NCBI RefSeq assembly: GCF_026017845.1
Contig: NZ_CP100416.1
Span: 1,175,833 to 1,239,832 of the forward strand
Length of the DNA stretch: 64,000 nucleotides
Source: Amycolatopsis mediterranei
GTDB lineage: Bacteria > Actinomycetota > Actinomycetes > Mycobacteriales > Pseudonocardiaceae
Reading direction: 5' to 3'
In this document: piece by piece, positions 42,575 through 52,153 of the stretch
How positions within the stretch are numbered: position 1 is the stretch's first letter
Layout of the letters: every line of letters starts with the position of its first letter
Made by a program: the position numbers and the translations under genes
The notes under the pieces: generated by a model
Told to the model about the DNA's origin: nothing
Database searches by the model: none
What the model saw: only the letters and a program-made list of their open reading frames with translations

Positions 42575-43396
42575 GTGCCCGCCATTTCCGAAGTCATCTC
42601 CGTGCTGGAACGGGCTTATCCGCCCGAGCTCGCCGAGTCGTGGGACGCCGTCGGCCTCGTCTGCGGCGACCCGGCCGAACCCGTGCGCCGGGTGCTGTTC
42701 TGCGTCGACCCGGTCGCCGAGACCGTCGACGAAGCCGTCGAGCTCGGCGCGCAGCTGATCGTCGCGCACCACCCGCTGCTGCTGCGCGGCGTGCACGGCG
42801 TCCCCGCCGACACCGCCAAGGGCGCCCTCGTGCACCGGATGATCCGCGAAGGCATCGCCCTCCACTGCGCGCACACCAACGCCGACTCCGCCGACCCCGG
42901 CGTCTCCGACGCGCTCGCGCAGGCGATCGGGCTCCGCGTGACCGGGCCGCTGGCGGCCAACAGCGACGGCGTCACCGGAATCGGCCGCCTCGGCGAACTG
43001 CCCGAGCCGGAGCCGTTCGCGGCGTTCGTCCAGCGCGTCGCCGACGCCCTGCCCGCGACCGTGCCCGGCGTGCTCGGCGCGGGCGACGCGGACCGCCCGA
43101 TCCGCACCGTCGCCGTGTCCGGCGGCGCCGGCGACTCCTACCTCAAGCAGGCCACCGAGGCCGGCGTCGACGCCTTCGTCACCGCGGACCTGCGGCATCA
43201 CCCGGCCGGCGAGCACCTCGCGGGCCGCGGTCCGGTGCCCGCGCTGGTCGGGCTGACCCACTGGGCCAGCGAGTGGCCCTGGTGCAGGCAAGCCTCGGCG
43301 CTCGTGGCGCAGGCCTTTGCGGGTAACGTCGACGTTCACGTCTCCACGCGGTGCACCGACCCGTGGAACGTCCGCGCCGAGCGCACATCGATTTAG
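42575..43396 (+). CDS. Nif3-like dinuclear metal-centre protein
   Basis: A 273-residue NIF3/GTP-cyclohydrolase-I type 2 family member. It contains IVAHHPLLLRGVHG near 62-75, LHCAHTNADSADPGV near 98-112 and C-terminal TADLRHHPAGEH, which supply metal-binding histidines and an aspartate. Family proteins form hexameric toroids with a two-metal centre and unresolved activity. The GTG at 42575 starts 31 bases from the divergent chorismate mutase start. It is the first gene of a three-gene operon equivalent to Rv2230c-Rv2228c. Confidence 0.88.
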   Translation: MPAISEVISVLERAYPPELAESWDAVGLVCGDPAEPVRRVLFCVDPVAETVDEAVELGAQLIVAHHPLLLRGVHGVPADTAKGALVHRMIREGIALHCAHTNADSADPGVSDALAQAIGLRVTGPLAANSDGVTGIGRLGELPEPEPFAAFVQRVADALPATVPGVLGAGDADRPIRTVAVSGGAGDSYLKQATEAGVDAFVTADLRHHPAGEHLAGRGPVPALVGLTHWASEWPWCRQASALVAQAFAGNVDVHVSTRCTDPWNVRAERTSI

Positions 43397-43405
43397 AGGA
43401 GCACC

Positions 43406-44143
43406 GTGAAGGCCGAACCCGCCGTACAGCGCCAGCTGCTCGAGCTCGCCAAGGTGGACGCCGAGCTCTCGCGCACCGCGCACCGCCGCCGCACCCTGCC
43501 CGAGCTGGCCGAGATCGACGCCGGGGAGAAGACCGTCCGCGAGCGCCGCGACGCGCTCGTGTCCGTGGAGACCGCCGCCTCCGACCTCGACCGCGAGATC
43601 GCCCGGCAGGAGAAGGAGATCGAGTCGGTGCGCGCCCGCGAGGACCGCGACCGCAAGCTCCTGGCGTCGGGCTCCGTCAATTCCAAGCAGATGACCGACA
43701 TCGAGCACGAGCTGCAGTCGCTGGAGCGCCGCCAGAGCGCGCTGGAGGACGACCTGCTGGAGCTGATGGAGCAGCGCGAGGCCCTCGGCCTGGACGCGCA
43801 GCGCACCGGCGCCGAGGTCGACAAGGCCGAGGCCGAGGTCGCCGCCGCGATCGCCCGCCGCGACGAAGCGTTCAAGGACCTCGACACCACCCGCGCCCGC
43901 CGCGACGAAGACCGTGTGAAGCTGCTGCCGCGCTTCCCGGAGCCGCTGCTCAAGCTGTACGAGCGGGTCCGCGAGCACAAGGGCATCGGGGCCGCGCTGC
44001 TGCGGGCCCGCCGCTGCGGCGCCTGCCAGCTGGAGCTGGACCGCAACACGGTCAACGAAATCAAAGCCGCGCCGGAGGACGACGTCATCCAGTGCGAGAA
44101 CTGCGGCGCCATCCTGGTCCGGACCTTGGAGTCGGGTCTGTGA
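43406..44143 (+). CDS. Coiled-coil protein with C4 zinc ribbon
   Basis: A 245-residue protein. A long coiled coil (about residues 8-170, rich in Glu, Arg, Leu and Ala) is followed by a C-terminal C4-type zinc ribbon with two Cys pairs (RRCGACQLEL and IQCENCGAIL). It belongs to the zf-RING_7 family, equivalent to Rv2229c. Helicobacter and other relatives have been linked to nucleic-acid or chaperone-type binding, but the function is unassigned. It starts 9 bases after the Nif3-like gene and overlaps the RNase H/phosphatase gene by 4 bases. Confidence 0.87.
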   Translation: MKAEPAVQRQLLELAKVDAELSRTAHRRRTLPELAEIDAGEKTVRERRDALVSVETAASDLDREIARQEKEIESVRAREDRDRKLLASGSVNSKQMTDIEHELQSLERRQSALEDDLLELMEQREALGLDAQRTGAEVDKAEAEVAAAIARRDEAFKDLDTTRARRDEDRVKLLPRFPEPLLKLYERVREHKGIGAALLRARRCGACQLELDRNTVNEIKAAPEDDVIQCENCGAILVRTLESGL

Positions 44144-45429
44144 CTTCGCACGGTGTCTTCGGGGGTGCAACCCCCGCGCCCCGCCCGAGGGGCTCCGCCC
44201 CCACGGACCCCCCGAAGCATGTGGTCGTCGAAGCCGACGGCGGCTCGCGGGGCAACCCCGGTCCCGCCGGCTACGGCGCCGTGGTCAAGGACAGCGATGG
44301 CCAGGTCCTCGCCGAGCGCAAGGAAAGTCTCGGAGTCGTCACCAACAACGTCGCCGAGTACAACGGCCTGATCGCCGGCCTGGCCGCCGCGGCCGAGCTC
44401 GGTGCGTCCACTGTGGACGTCCGGATGGACTCGAAGCTCGTGGTGGAGCAGATGTCCGGGCGCTGGAAGATCAAGCACCCGGGCATGCAGCCGCTGGCCG
44501 AGCGGGCCAAGGAGCTGGCCGCGGGCTTCTCCCGCGTCAAGTACGAGTGGATCCCGCGCGCGCAGAACTCCCACGCCGACCGCCTGGCGAACGAGGCCAT
44601 GGACGCGGCGACCGGCAAGCCCGCCGCCGGCCGCCCCGGCGCCGCCACGGCCGGCCGGGCCAGGCAGGTCGCCCGGCAGACCGCCGTTCGCGGACCCGCC
44701 GCGGCCGAACGGGAACCCAGGGCCGCGAAGGCCGACCCGCCGAAGCTGCCGACCCGCAAGCCCGACCGCGCGGCCGTGGGCTGGACCGGCGCGCGCGGCA
44801 CCCCGACCCGGCTGCTCCTGCTGCGCCACGGCCAGACCGAGATGTCGGCGCTGCGCCGCTACTCCGGCCGCGGCGACGTCCCGCTGACCGAGCTGGGCCG
44901 CTCCCAGGCCGCCGCGGCCGCGAAGCGGCTGGCCGCGATGGAGGGCCTGGTCGTCGACGGCGAGGCGGTCCCCATCATCTCGTCCCCGCTCACCCGCACG
45001 AAGCAGACCGCGCAGGCTGTCGCCGACGCGCTCGGCGGCCGCGTCGAGACCCACCCCGGCCTGATCGAGACCGACTTCGGCGACTGGGAAGGCCTGACGT
45101 TCGCCGAAGCGGCCGACCGCGACCCCGAACTGCACCGCTCCTGGCTGAGCGACAGCGCGGTGCCGCCGCCCGGCGGGGAGAGCTTCGAGGTCGTCCACCG
45201 GCGCGTCCGCAAGGCCCGCGACGAGCTCATCGCCGAGCACGGCGGCCGGACGTTGGTGCTGGTCAGCCACGTGACACCGATCAAGACCCTGCTCCGGATG
45301 GGCCTCGACGCCGGCCCCCAGCTGCTGTTCCGGCTGCACCTGGACCTGGCGTCGCTGTCGATCGTCGAGTTCTACCCGGACGGGAACGCGTCGGTCCGCC
45401 TCGTGAACGACACTTCGCACCTGGCCTGA
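44140..45429 (+). CDS. Bifunctional RNase H / histidine-phosphatase protein
   Basis: A 429-residue fusion. The N-terminal RNase HI domain has the acidic residues in VVEADGGSRGNPGPAGYGAV, NNVAEYNGLIAGL, RMDSKLVVEQMSG and NSHADRLANEAMD. A basic, Ala/Pro-rich linker spans about 165-220. The C-terminal histidine phosphatase shows LLLRHGQTEM, SSPLTRTKQTA, DFGDWEGLTF and VLVSHVTPIK. The architecture is the mycobacterial Rv2228c type, which has RNase H activity and a CobC-like phosphatase domain. The GTG start overlaps the previous stop. Confidence 0.94.
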   Translation: MTSHGVFGGATPAPRPRGSAPTDPPKHVVVEADGGSRGNPGPAGYGAVVKDSDGQVLAERKESLGVVTNNVAEYNGLIAGLAAAAELGASTVDVRMDSKLVVEQMSGRWKIKHPGMQPLAERAKELAAGFSRVKYEWIPRAQNSHADRLANEAMDAATGKPAAGRPGAATAGRARQVARQTAVRGPAAAEREPRAAKADPPKLPTRKPDRAAVGWTGARGTPTRLLLLRHGQTEMSALRRYSGRGDVPLTELGRSQAAAAAKRLAAMEGLVVDGEAVPIISSPLTRTKQTAQAVADALGGRVETHPGLIETDFGDWEGLTFAEAADRDPELHRSWLSDSAVPPPGGESFEVVHRRVRKARDELIAEHGGRTLVLVSHVTPIKTLLRMGLDAGPQLLFRLHLDLASLSIVEFYPDGNASVRLVNDTSHLA

Positions 45430-45628
45430 CCGGCGGCTGAGATATTTACAGAAGTGTGGGGTGGATCACGCTCGACCCCGACGCCTGGCGGACCGCGGAT
45501 GGGGTATTGGCTACAGTGTCTCGACCGCGTCGCCGCGGTGTCGGGTCCGGCCTCCGGGTCCAGCAAGGGGGCGCCGGCTCGCGCGTATCCCACCGGCAGA
45601 AGCCTGCGGGCGGAACAGTGACGAGGAC

Positions 45629-47371
45629 ATGACGGCTAGCGCACTCACCGAGACCTCCCCGAGCGACGTCCCCGAGGACCCGGCCACCACCACGGCCACC
45701 CGCGGCTGGGGCGCGCGCCTGGCGCCGGTGCTGGCCGTGCTCGCCGGTGTCGCGGCCGTCGCCGTCCACGCGACCCGCTACGGCCACTGGATCGTCGACG
45801 ACGCCGCCATCACCTTCTCCTACGCCCGCAGCTTCGCCGACGGCCTCGGCCCGGTGCTGCAGCCGGGCGCCCCGCCGGTCGAGGGCTTCTCCGACCCGAC
45901 GTGGATGGTGCTGCTCGGCCTCGGCAAGCTCGCCGGCCTCTTCGACCACGGCTCGCTCTTCGGGCTCCCGGACTACGTGCTGTTCCCGAAGGCGCTGGGC
46001 CTGCTGTTCACCGGCGGCATCCTGACCGCCTGCTACATCGCGGCGAAGCAGATCTTCACCCGCTTTGCGTGGCTGGCGACGCTGATCGCCGGCCTGACGC
46101 TGGCGACGATCCCGTCGTTCGTCATCTGGGTCGTTTCCGGCCTGGAGAACTCGCTGTTCGCGTTCGCCGTCGTCACGCTGGCGGTGACGCTGTTCGTGGC
46201 GGTCCGCAACGACCGGCTGCTGACCCCGAAGGTCGCGCTCTGGGCCGGCGTCATGGTCGCGTTCGCGGCGCTGACCCGGCCGGAAGGCCTGATCTACGCG
46301 GGCGCGTACCCGCTGGCGGCGCTGTTCCTGCTGCGCGGCGGCCTGTTCTGGAAGAGCTTCCGGCTGGCGCTGCTGTCGCTGGCGGCGTTCGCGGTGCCGT
46401 TCGGCGCGTACGTCGTCTGGCGGCACGCGGAGTTCGGGCGGCTGCTGGCCAACCCGTCGGTGGCCAAGCAGCAGGGCCTGCCCGGCATCGACGCTCTGAA
46501 GCGGCCGTTCGAGCTGGCGGGCTACGCGGGCTGGGCCGGCGTGGTCCTGCTGGCGCTGGTGATCGTGTTCGCGCTGGTCAAGGCGCCGTGGCGGCGGTCG
46601 CTGATCGCGCTGCTGGTGCCGCTGGGGCTGGGGATCGTCGCGTACGGCGTGATGGTCGCCGACTGGATGTACCAGCACCGGTTCGCCAGTCCCGTGTGGC
46701 CGCTGGCCGTCATCGCGGGGACGCTGTCGGCGGGCGAGCTGCTGAAGCACCGGCAGGCGCTGCTGCGCGTCGGCATCGTCGTGGTGCTGGTGGGCGCGTT
46801 CGTCCCGTCGGCCGTCGGCTTCGCGGCCGCGGCGGACAAGTTCGCGAAGAACCCGAACATCACGGCGTGCCTGGTGGCCGACCGCTTCGGCCGCGGCTTC
46901 AACACCTACGCCGACATCCTCGGCGTGCAGAAGGCGTCGCTGCTGCTGCCCGACCTCGGCGGTTCGTCGATGACCAGCCGGCTCGAGCTGGTCGACATGG
47001 CCGGTCTGGTGAACAAGCCGATCGCCGACCTGGTGCACGACAACGACCTGGCGGGCCTGCGCAACTACGTGTTCGACACGGTCAAGCCGACGTTCATCCA
47101 CTCGTGGGGCCCCTGGGCGGCGGGCAACGGGGTCGCCCTGGACCCGCGCCTCGACCGCGACTACGTGCTGATCTACAGCTCCCCGATCGAGGGCCTCCGC
47201 AACGGCGACTGGGTCCGCCGCGACGCGGTGACGGACCCGGCCAAGCTGAAGGCGGCCCAGGAGTACGCGGCGAAGACGATCCCGGAAGTGGCGGCAGACC
47301 GCTTCGGCGGCCCGCTGGACGACTGCGGCGCGACGATGAAGCCGGGCCAGACGATCACGACGCCCAGCTGA
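45629..47371 (+). CDS. GT-C type membrane glycosyltransferase (AftB-like)
   Basis: A 580-residue protein with about ten TM helices and a soluble C-terminal domain (about 420-580) predicted outside the membrane. The signature near the N-terminus, WIVDDAAITFSYARSFADG followed by VEGFSDPTWM, is the acidic DD loop of lipid-phosphate-sugar dependent GT-C enzymes. The pattern is closest to the AftB-type terminal arabinofuranosyltransferases that cap arabinogalactan/lipoarabinomannan, but that specificity is inferred. ATG at 45629 after GACGAGGAC. A TACAGT box at 45513 may be its promoter. It overlaps the convergent permease gene by 17 bases. Confidence 0.72.
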   Translation: MTASALTETSPSDVPEDPATTTATRGWGARLAPVLAVLAGVAAVAVHATRYGHWIVDDAAITFSYARSFADGLGPVLQPGAPPVEGFSDPTWMVLLGLGKLAGLFDHGSLFGLPDYVLFPKALGLLFTGGILTACYIAAKQIFTRFAWLATLIAGLTLATIPSFVIWVVSGLENSLFAFAVVTLAVTLFVAVRNDRLLTPKVALWAGVMVAFAALTRPEGLIYAGAYPLAALFLLRGGLFWKSFRLALLSLAAFAVPFGAYVVWRHAEFGRLLANPSVAKQQGLPGIDALKRPFELAGYAGWAGVVLLALVIVFALVKAPWRRSLIALLVPLGLGIVAYGVMVADWMYQHRFASPVWPLAVIAGTLSAGELLKHRQALLRVGIVVVLVGAFVPSAVGFAAAADKFAKNPNITACLVADRFGRGFNTYADILGVQKASLLLPDLGGSSMTSRLELVDMAGLVNKPIADLVHDNDLAGLRNYVFDTVKPTFIHSWGPWAAGNGVALDPRLDRDYVLIYSSPIEGLRNGDWVRRDAVTDPAKLKAAQEYAAKTIPEVAADRFGGPLDDCGATMKPGQTITTPS

Positions 47372-48596
47372 GGCTCACCCAGAGCGCGACGGTCGCCGCG
47401 GCCAGGCTCAGCGGGGTCGTGAGCGCCCCCAGTGCGTGGAACGTCCTCGGCGAGGGCGGTTTCGGGAGCGTCCGGCGCCACAGCAGGGTCGCCAGTGAGC
47501 CGAGGTAGGTCGCGTTCGGGCCGATGTTCACGCCGAGCAGCACGGCCAGCAGCACGCCCGGCGCCGGGTGCGGGCCCAGCACCGACAGCAGGATGAGCGT
47601 GGCCGGGAGGTTGTTGACCAGGTTGGCCAGCAGCGCCGCCACACCGGCCGCGATCAGCAGGTCGACCAGGCCCGTCGCCGTCGGCAGGACCTCGCGGAGC
47701 ACTCCGCCGAGGACGTGCTCCGAGACGGCCTCGACCACGACGGCCAGGCCCAGCACGAACAGGCACAGCTGCGGCGCCGCCTCGGTGACCAGCTGCCACG
47801 GCCGGATCTTGCCCCGCGCCACCGCCCGCACGCCGAGGATGAGCGCCGCCAGCGCGGCGATCCAGACCGGCTCGACGTGCCCGAGCTGCCCGACCGCGAA
47901 CCCGGCGAGCGTGAGACCGAGGACGACGAGGGCGAAGGTCGGCGTCTCGAGGTGCTGCCGCGGTTCGGGCGTTTCGCGCGGCCGCAGGTCGGTCTTGAAG
48001 AACCACAGGAAGACCAGCAGCTCGACGGCGATCGTGACCAGCCACGGCAACGCCATCAGCGCGGTGAACCCGGCGAAGGTCAGCCCCGAGGCGGCGAAGG
48101 CCAGGAGGTTCGTCAGGTTGGACACCGGCAGCAGCGTCGACGCCGAGTTGGCCAGGTGCGCGCAGGCGTAGACGTGCGGCCGCGCGGGGAGTTCGAGGCT
48201 GCCGGCGGTGGCGAGGACGACGGGCGTGAGCAGCACGACGGTGGCGTCCAGGCTGAGGATCGCGGTGACCCCGGCCGCGGCGGCGAAGGTGAGCACGAGC
48301 AGCCGCCGCGGCCGCCCGTGGCACGCCTCGGCGAGCCGGTTGCCGAGCCAGGCGAAGACGCCGTCGACACTGGCCAAAAAGGACAAGAGCAGAATCGCGG
48401 CGAGAAACCCGAGAGTGGGCAGGATTTCGACGGCCCGCTGCCCTGCCGCGGCAGGGCGGACAAGCCCGAGCAGAAGCACGACCCCTGCGGCCGGCACCGC
48501 GGCAACGGCTTCCGGCCACCCCCGCGGCCGCACGATGGCGAAGACGAGCACACCGGCCAGGAGCAGCAGGCTGGCCGCGCCCGCGAGGAGATTCAC
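47355..48596 (-). CDS. SLC13/ArsB-type ion transporter
   Basis: A 413-residue membrane protein with about ten to eleven TM helices. The conserved helix-hairpin elements of the ion-transporter superfamily are visible: LSLDATVVLLTPVVLATAG near 120-138, HLANSASTLLPVSNLTNLL near 153-171, and the C-terminal repeat LLANLVNNLPATLILLSVLG with VNIGPNATYLGSLATLLW. Such proteins move arsenite, dicarboxylates or sodium/protons. No arsenic operon accompanies it, so the substrate is open. Its 3' end overlaps the convergent glycosyltransferase gene by 17 bases. Confidence 0.85.
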   Translation of the reverse strand: MNLLAGAASLLLLAGVLVFAIVRPRGWPEAVAAVPAAGVVLLLGLVRPAAAGQRAVEILPTLGFLAAILLLSFLASVDGVFAWLGNRLAEACHGRPRRLLVLTFAAAAGVTAILSLDATVVLLTPVVLATAGSLELPARPHVYACAHLANSASTLLPVSNLTNLLAFAASGLTFAGFTALMALPWLVTIAVELLVFLWFFKTDLRPRETPEPRQHLETPTFALVVLGLTLAGFAVGQLGHVEPVWIAALAALILGVRAVARGKIRPWQLVTEAAPQLCLFVLGLAVVVEAVSEHVLGGVLREVLPTATGLVDLLIAAGVAALLANLVNNLPATLILLSVLGPHPAPGVLLAVLLGVNIGPNATYLGSLATLLWRRTLPKPPSPRTFHALGALTTPLSLAAATVALWVSLSWAS

Positions 48597-48888
48597 GCGT
48601 TCACGCTAACTGCGGCCCGATTTTGTCGGTGCCGCCGGGTAGCGTGGAAGACGGGGGGCGTCCCCGCGGGCGGGAGTCCAAACTGGACATACCGGCCCGA
48701 AGTGTAGGCCTGAGCGGCGGGCCTGATCACGAGCTTGCGCGGCTTGGGTTCAGCGGCTCTCCGCGCTCGGACACCGCGCGAAGGCCTCCGCGACCCCAGG
48801 CGCAGTGGCTATGCGGGCGCTGGTCCGGCCGAGCTTGCGTGATCCGCGAGCGGTTCGGCGACCGCCCGCAACCCACCGGGGCTCGGGC
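48597..48888. other. Intergenic stretch without recognisable gene
   Basis: About 290 bases between the transporter start and the end of the LuxR-type regulator gene. It holds no frame with credible codon use, no RNA structure I can recognise and no repeat-family unit. The part nearest the transporter presumably contains its promoter. Confidence 0.5.
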
Positions 48889-51729
48889 TCAGCGACCATC
48901 CACCCGCTGCGAAGACTTCGCCAGCGCCCCACCGAGCTCCGCCCGCCCGGGGATCCCCAGCTTCCGGTACGCCCCGGACAAGTGCAGCTCCACCGTCCGC
49001 CGCGTCAGGTGCAGGGCCGTGGCGATCTCGCGGTTGGTCAACCCCTGCGCCGCCATCACCGCGATGCGGTTCTCCTGCCGGGTCAACCCGTGCTCGTTGT
49101 CCTTCGCCGGGGTCAGCGCACGCCGCGACGAGCGCAGCTCCTCCGCCGCCCGGCGGGCCAGCGGGCGCGCTCCGCACTGCTCGCTCAGCTCCACCGCCTG
49201 GCGCAGCGTTTCGATGGCCTTTTCGGACTGACCGTGCCTCGACTGCAGCGTGCCGAGCTCGGTCAGCGCCGTCGCCAGCTGCAGGCGGGACGGCGACGTC
49301 CGCAGTGTCGTGATCGCCTTCTGCAGCGCCCGCTCCGCCTCGTCGTCCTCGCGGACCAGCCCCAGCGTGGTGAGCGCCGTGCCCAGCGGCCGGGCCGCGC
49401 CCCAGCGGGCCGATGCGTTGATGTCCTCTTCGGCCAGGCGGGCTGCGTCGTCGGTCTGGCCGAGGGCCAGCGCCGCCCGGGCCGCGTGCGCCCGCCACGG
49501 CACGAACCCCGGGAACCGCATGCCGTGGTGCGCCAGGCGCCGCCCGCAGCTGAGAAGGTCTTCGAACCCGAAACGCGTGTAGCCCGTCGCGACGCGCAGG
49601 CGCCCCCGCGCGTACAGGAGGTAGGTGTGCGTGAACAGGCCCTGGCTCGCGACGAAGTCCATCCGGTCCAGCAGCGACGTCGCCGCCTCGAACCGGCCGA
49701 GGTCCACCCAGCACTCGACGAGCCTCGCCGCGCACAGCACGCCGACCGGGCAGGTCGTCGTCCCGCCGCGCTCGTCGAACCGGCGCAGCAGCGATTCGAA
49801 GTGCACGCTCGCCCGCTGCAGGTCGCCGCTGGTCTGCAGCGCGATCCCGCGGGCCAGGGTGGGCAGCGCGCCGTGCGGCACGTGCACGTCCCACGGCTCG
49901 CGCTCGACGTCGAGGACCCGGCAGAGCCGGTCGACGTGCGCCGGCTCGTCCGCGAGCACCGCGGTGGCCAGCGTGAAGAAGTAGTGCTGCTCGAACAGCT
50001 CGCCGTCGTCGCCGTTCGGCTCCCGGGTGTCCGAGGCCCCGGCTTGGCTCAGCGCGTCCGCGAAGTGCCCGACGGCGTCCTGCGCCGACTCGCCGCTGCG
50101 GACGGCGTCGAGCGCCAGCAGCGCCGAGCGGCTCCGCTGGGCCGCCGGATCGGTCAGCGGCGCCCACTGCTCCTCGAAGTCGCGGAACTCCGGGGGCGGG
50201 CCGAGCCGGCTGCCGGCCTCGGCGAGGTAGGTCATGCACAGCAGCGGCCACACGGCGTCCGGGCCGCCCGCGTCGAGCCGCGCCGCGATCTGGCCCGCCG
50301 CGCTGATCCCGAGCCGGGCGTCCTGGCCGCCGCAGAGCGACAGCAGCATCGCCGTGGCGATGTACGCGGCCTTCTCGCGGTTGCCGACGGTGTCGACGGC
50401 TTCCCGCACCCGCTTCGCCGCGCCGGGCGGGTCGAACTGGAACTCCGCGTGCGCGAGCTGCAGCAGCACGGCCATCCGGCGTCCGGAGGTCAGCCGCTCC
50501 TCCAGCGCCCGGCGCAGGTGCCGGGCGGCCAGCTCGGGCCGTCCGGAGAACACGGCGTCGCGCGCGCTCAGCCGCAGCACGTCCACCGCCCACGGGATCC
50601 GGATCGACGTCGCTTCCAGCAGGTGGGCGGCCACGCGATCGGGCGGCGCCCCCGCCTCCGTCAGCAGCTTCGCCGCCCGGGAGTGGTTGACCGCCCGCGT
50701 GGTCTGCGGCATGTCCTTCAGCAGGGAGTTGCGGACGAACGAGTAGGTCAGCGTCGGCTGGTCGCTGTTGTTGAGCACGTGCAGCCGGACCAGGGTGTCG
50801 ATCGCCTGCAGCGCGTCGAGCTCGTCGACGCCGGCCAGCCGGGCGAGCAGGTCGAAGCCGGCGTCCTCGCCGAGGATCGCCGCCGCGTGCAGGATGGCCG
50901 GCGCGTGCGGGAACTCCTGCACCCGCGTGGTGAGCACCTGCCCGATCAGCGACGAGCCGAGCTCGTGCGGGTCCGCGCCGGGCAGCAGGCGCGGGCGCAG
51001 CGCCTGCAGCAGCACCGGGTTGCCGCCGGTCGCCTCGCGGCAGGCGGAGGCCAGGTCCCCGGGGGCGAGGCCGAGGATCTCCGCCGCGGCCGCGTCGCCG
51101 AGGCCGTTCAGCGTGATCGTGACCGGCGTGCTCCCCACCATGTCCAGCAGCGCGACCTCGCGGTGCGGGGGATAGCCGATGACCGACGTCAGGACGATCA
51201 GCACCGGCAGGTCGAGCACGCGGTTGCGGAGGTAGGCCAGGCACCGCATGGACCAGGCGTCGGCCAGGTGGATGTTGTCGATGCCGAGGAACAGCGGACC
51301 CCGCTCGGTCGCGTCGCGGACGATCCGGAAGAAGAGGTCGAGCGCTTCGCTCTCGCCGGCCGACCCGCACAGCTCGGCGGCGGGCGGCCGCGGGGACGCC
51401 CCCGGCTCGTCGAGCGCGTCGGCCAGCTGGCGGACGAGCCCGCCGGCCAGGTGGCTTTCCAGCCGCGACCCGGTGGCCATCGCGACGGTGAAGCCCGCGT
51501 CCGCGGCCAGCGCCGCGGCGGTCCGCAGGGTGGCGCTCTTGCCCATGCCGAACTCGCCGGCCACCACCGCGCTGGCGGCCGCGCCGCCCAGCACGACCGG
51601 GAAAAGCCCGGTCAGGCGGCCGAGCTCGGGCTCGCGGCCGGGGAGCCGCGGGGCGGGACGCTTCGGTACCGAAGCCCCGCTGGCGGGGTGCTCGGGATTT
51701 ACTTCGGTATCCACCGTAAGGACTTTCAT
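48889..51729 (-). CDS. LuxR-family ATPase regulator (LAL type)
   Basis: A 946-residue large ATP-binding LuxR regulator. Walker A GEFGMGKS is near 58-65, after an N-terminal PGREPELGRL start of the STAND/AAA module. The Walker B-like LFLGIDNIHLADAW is near 142-155, a long TPR-like alpha-helical middle occupies about 330-860, and the C-terminal GerE/LuxR HTH is LTRQENRIAVMAAQGLTNRE (from about 880). ATG at 51729 lies 16 bases after the anti-sigma stop, so it probably belongs to the ECF sigma operon. LAL proteins usually activate nearby metabolic or secondary-metabolite genes. Confidence 0.9.
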   Translation of the reverse strand: MKVLTVDTEVNPEHPASGASVPKRPAPRLPGREPELGRLTGLFPVVLGGAAASAVVAGEFGMGKSATLRTAAALAADAGFTVAMATGSRLESHLAGGLVRQLADALDEPGASPRPPAAELCGSAGESEALDLFFRIVRDATERGPLFLGIDNIHLADAWSMRCLAYLRNRVLDLPVLIVLTSVIGYPPHREVALLDMVGSTPVTITLNGLGDAAAAEILGLAPGDLASACREATGGNPVLLQALRPRLLPGADPHELGSSLIGQVLTTRVQEFPHAPAILHAAAILGEDAGFDLLARLAGVDELDALQAIDTLVRLHVLNNSDQPTLTYSFVRNSLLKDMPQTTRAVNHSRAAKLLTEAGAPPDRVAAHLLEATSIRIPWAVDVLRLSARDAVFSGRPELAARHLRRALEERLTSGRRMAVLLQLAHAEFQFDPPGAAKRVREAVDTVGNREKAAYIATAMLLSLCGGQDARLGISAAGQIAARLDAGGPDAVWPLLCMTYLAEAGSRLGPPPEFRDFEEQWAPLTDPAAQRSRSALLALDAVRSGESAQDAVGHFADALSQAGASDTREPNGDDGELFEQHYFFTLATAVLADEPAHVDRLCRVLDVEREPWDVHVPHGALPTLARGIALQTSGDLQRASVHFESLLRRFDERGGTTTCPVGVLCAARLVECWVDLGRFEAATSLLDRMDFVASQGLFTHTYLLYARGRLRVATGYTRFGFEDLLSCGRRLAHHGMRFPGFVPWRAHAARAALALGQTDDAARLAEEDINASARWGAARPLGTALTTLGLVREDDEAERALQKAITTLRTSPSRLQLATALTELGTLQSRHGQSEKAIETLRQAVELSEQCGARPLARRAAEELRSSRRALTPAKDNEHGLTRQENRIAVMAAQGLTNREIATALHLTRRTVELHLSGAYRKLGIPGRAELGGALAKSSQRVDGR

Positions 51730-51745
51730 GTTGGGTTGGGGCAGA

Positions 51746-52153
51746 CTACTGGAAACCGGCCGACCACGGGAGACACCGCGGACCACGGCCGGTACCGGCC
51801 ACGACCTGACCAGGGGAGACGATGGACGCAGCAGATGCGAACCGGATCTTCTCCGGGGCCGGCCGGGCCGCACAGAGGGCCATCGCCGCCACGCCGAGCG
51901 CGAGCAGCAGGAGCGGGCCGGTCGCCGGCCCCCGCAGGGCCGCCGCCCCGGCCGACTTCCGGCGCCGGGCCGCACCGTCACCCGGCGGCAGGTAGCCCAG
52001 CCGCACCGCCTCCGCCAGCGCGCCGGCCACGGGGGTGAACCCGGAGACCCGGCCCCGGCAGCGGGCGCAGCCCAGCAGGTGGGCTTCGAACTCTTCCGGA
52101 TCATCGTGGACACCGAGCCCGTAAGCCGCGGCGTCCCCCTTCCGCCCGCTCAT
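51746..52153 (-). CDS. Zinc-type anti-sigma factor with one TM helix
   Basis: A 135-residue protein. The N-terminal zinc-associated anti-sigma motif HxxxCxxC is present as EAHLLGCARCRG (near 24-35). A TM helix (GPLLLLALGVAAMALCAARP, near 80-99) separates it from a short external tail of about 35 residues. The ATG overlaps the sigma gene stop by 4 bases, the classical sigma/anti-sigma arrangement. The redox-active Cys pair suggests oxidation releases the sigma factor, as in RsrA/RslA types (inference). Confidence 0.85.
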   Translation of the reverse strand: MSGRKGDAAAYGLGVHDDPEEFEAHLLGCARCRGRVSGFTPVAGALAEAVRLGYLPPGDGAARRRKSAGAAALRGPATGPLLLLALGVAAMALCAARPAPEKIRFASAASIVSPGQVVAGTGRGPRCLPWSAGFQ

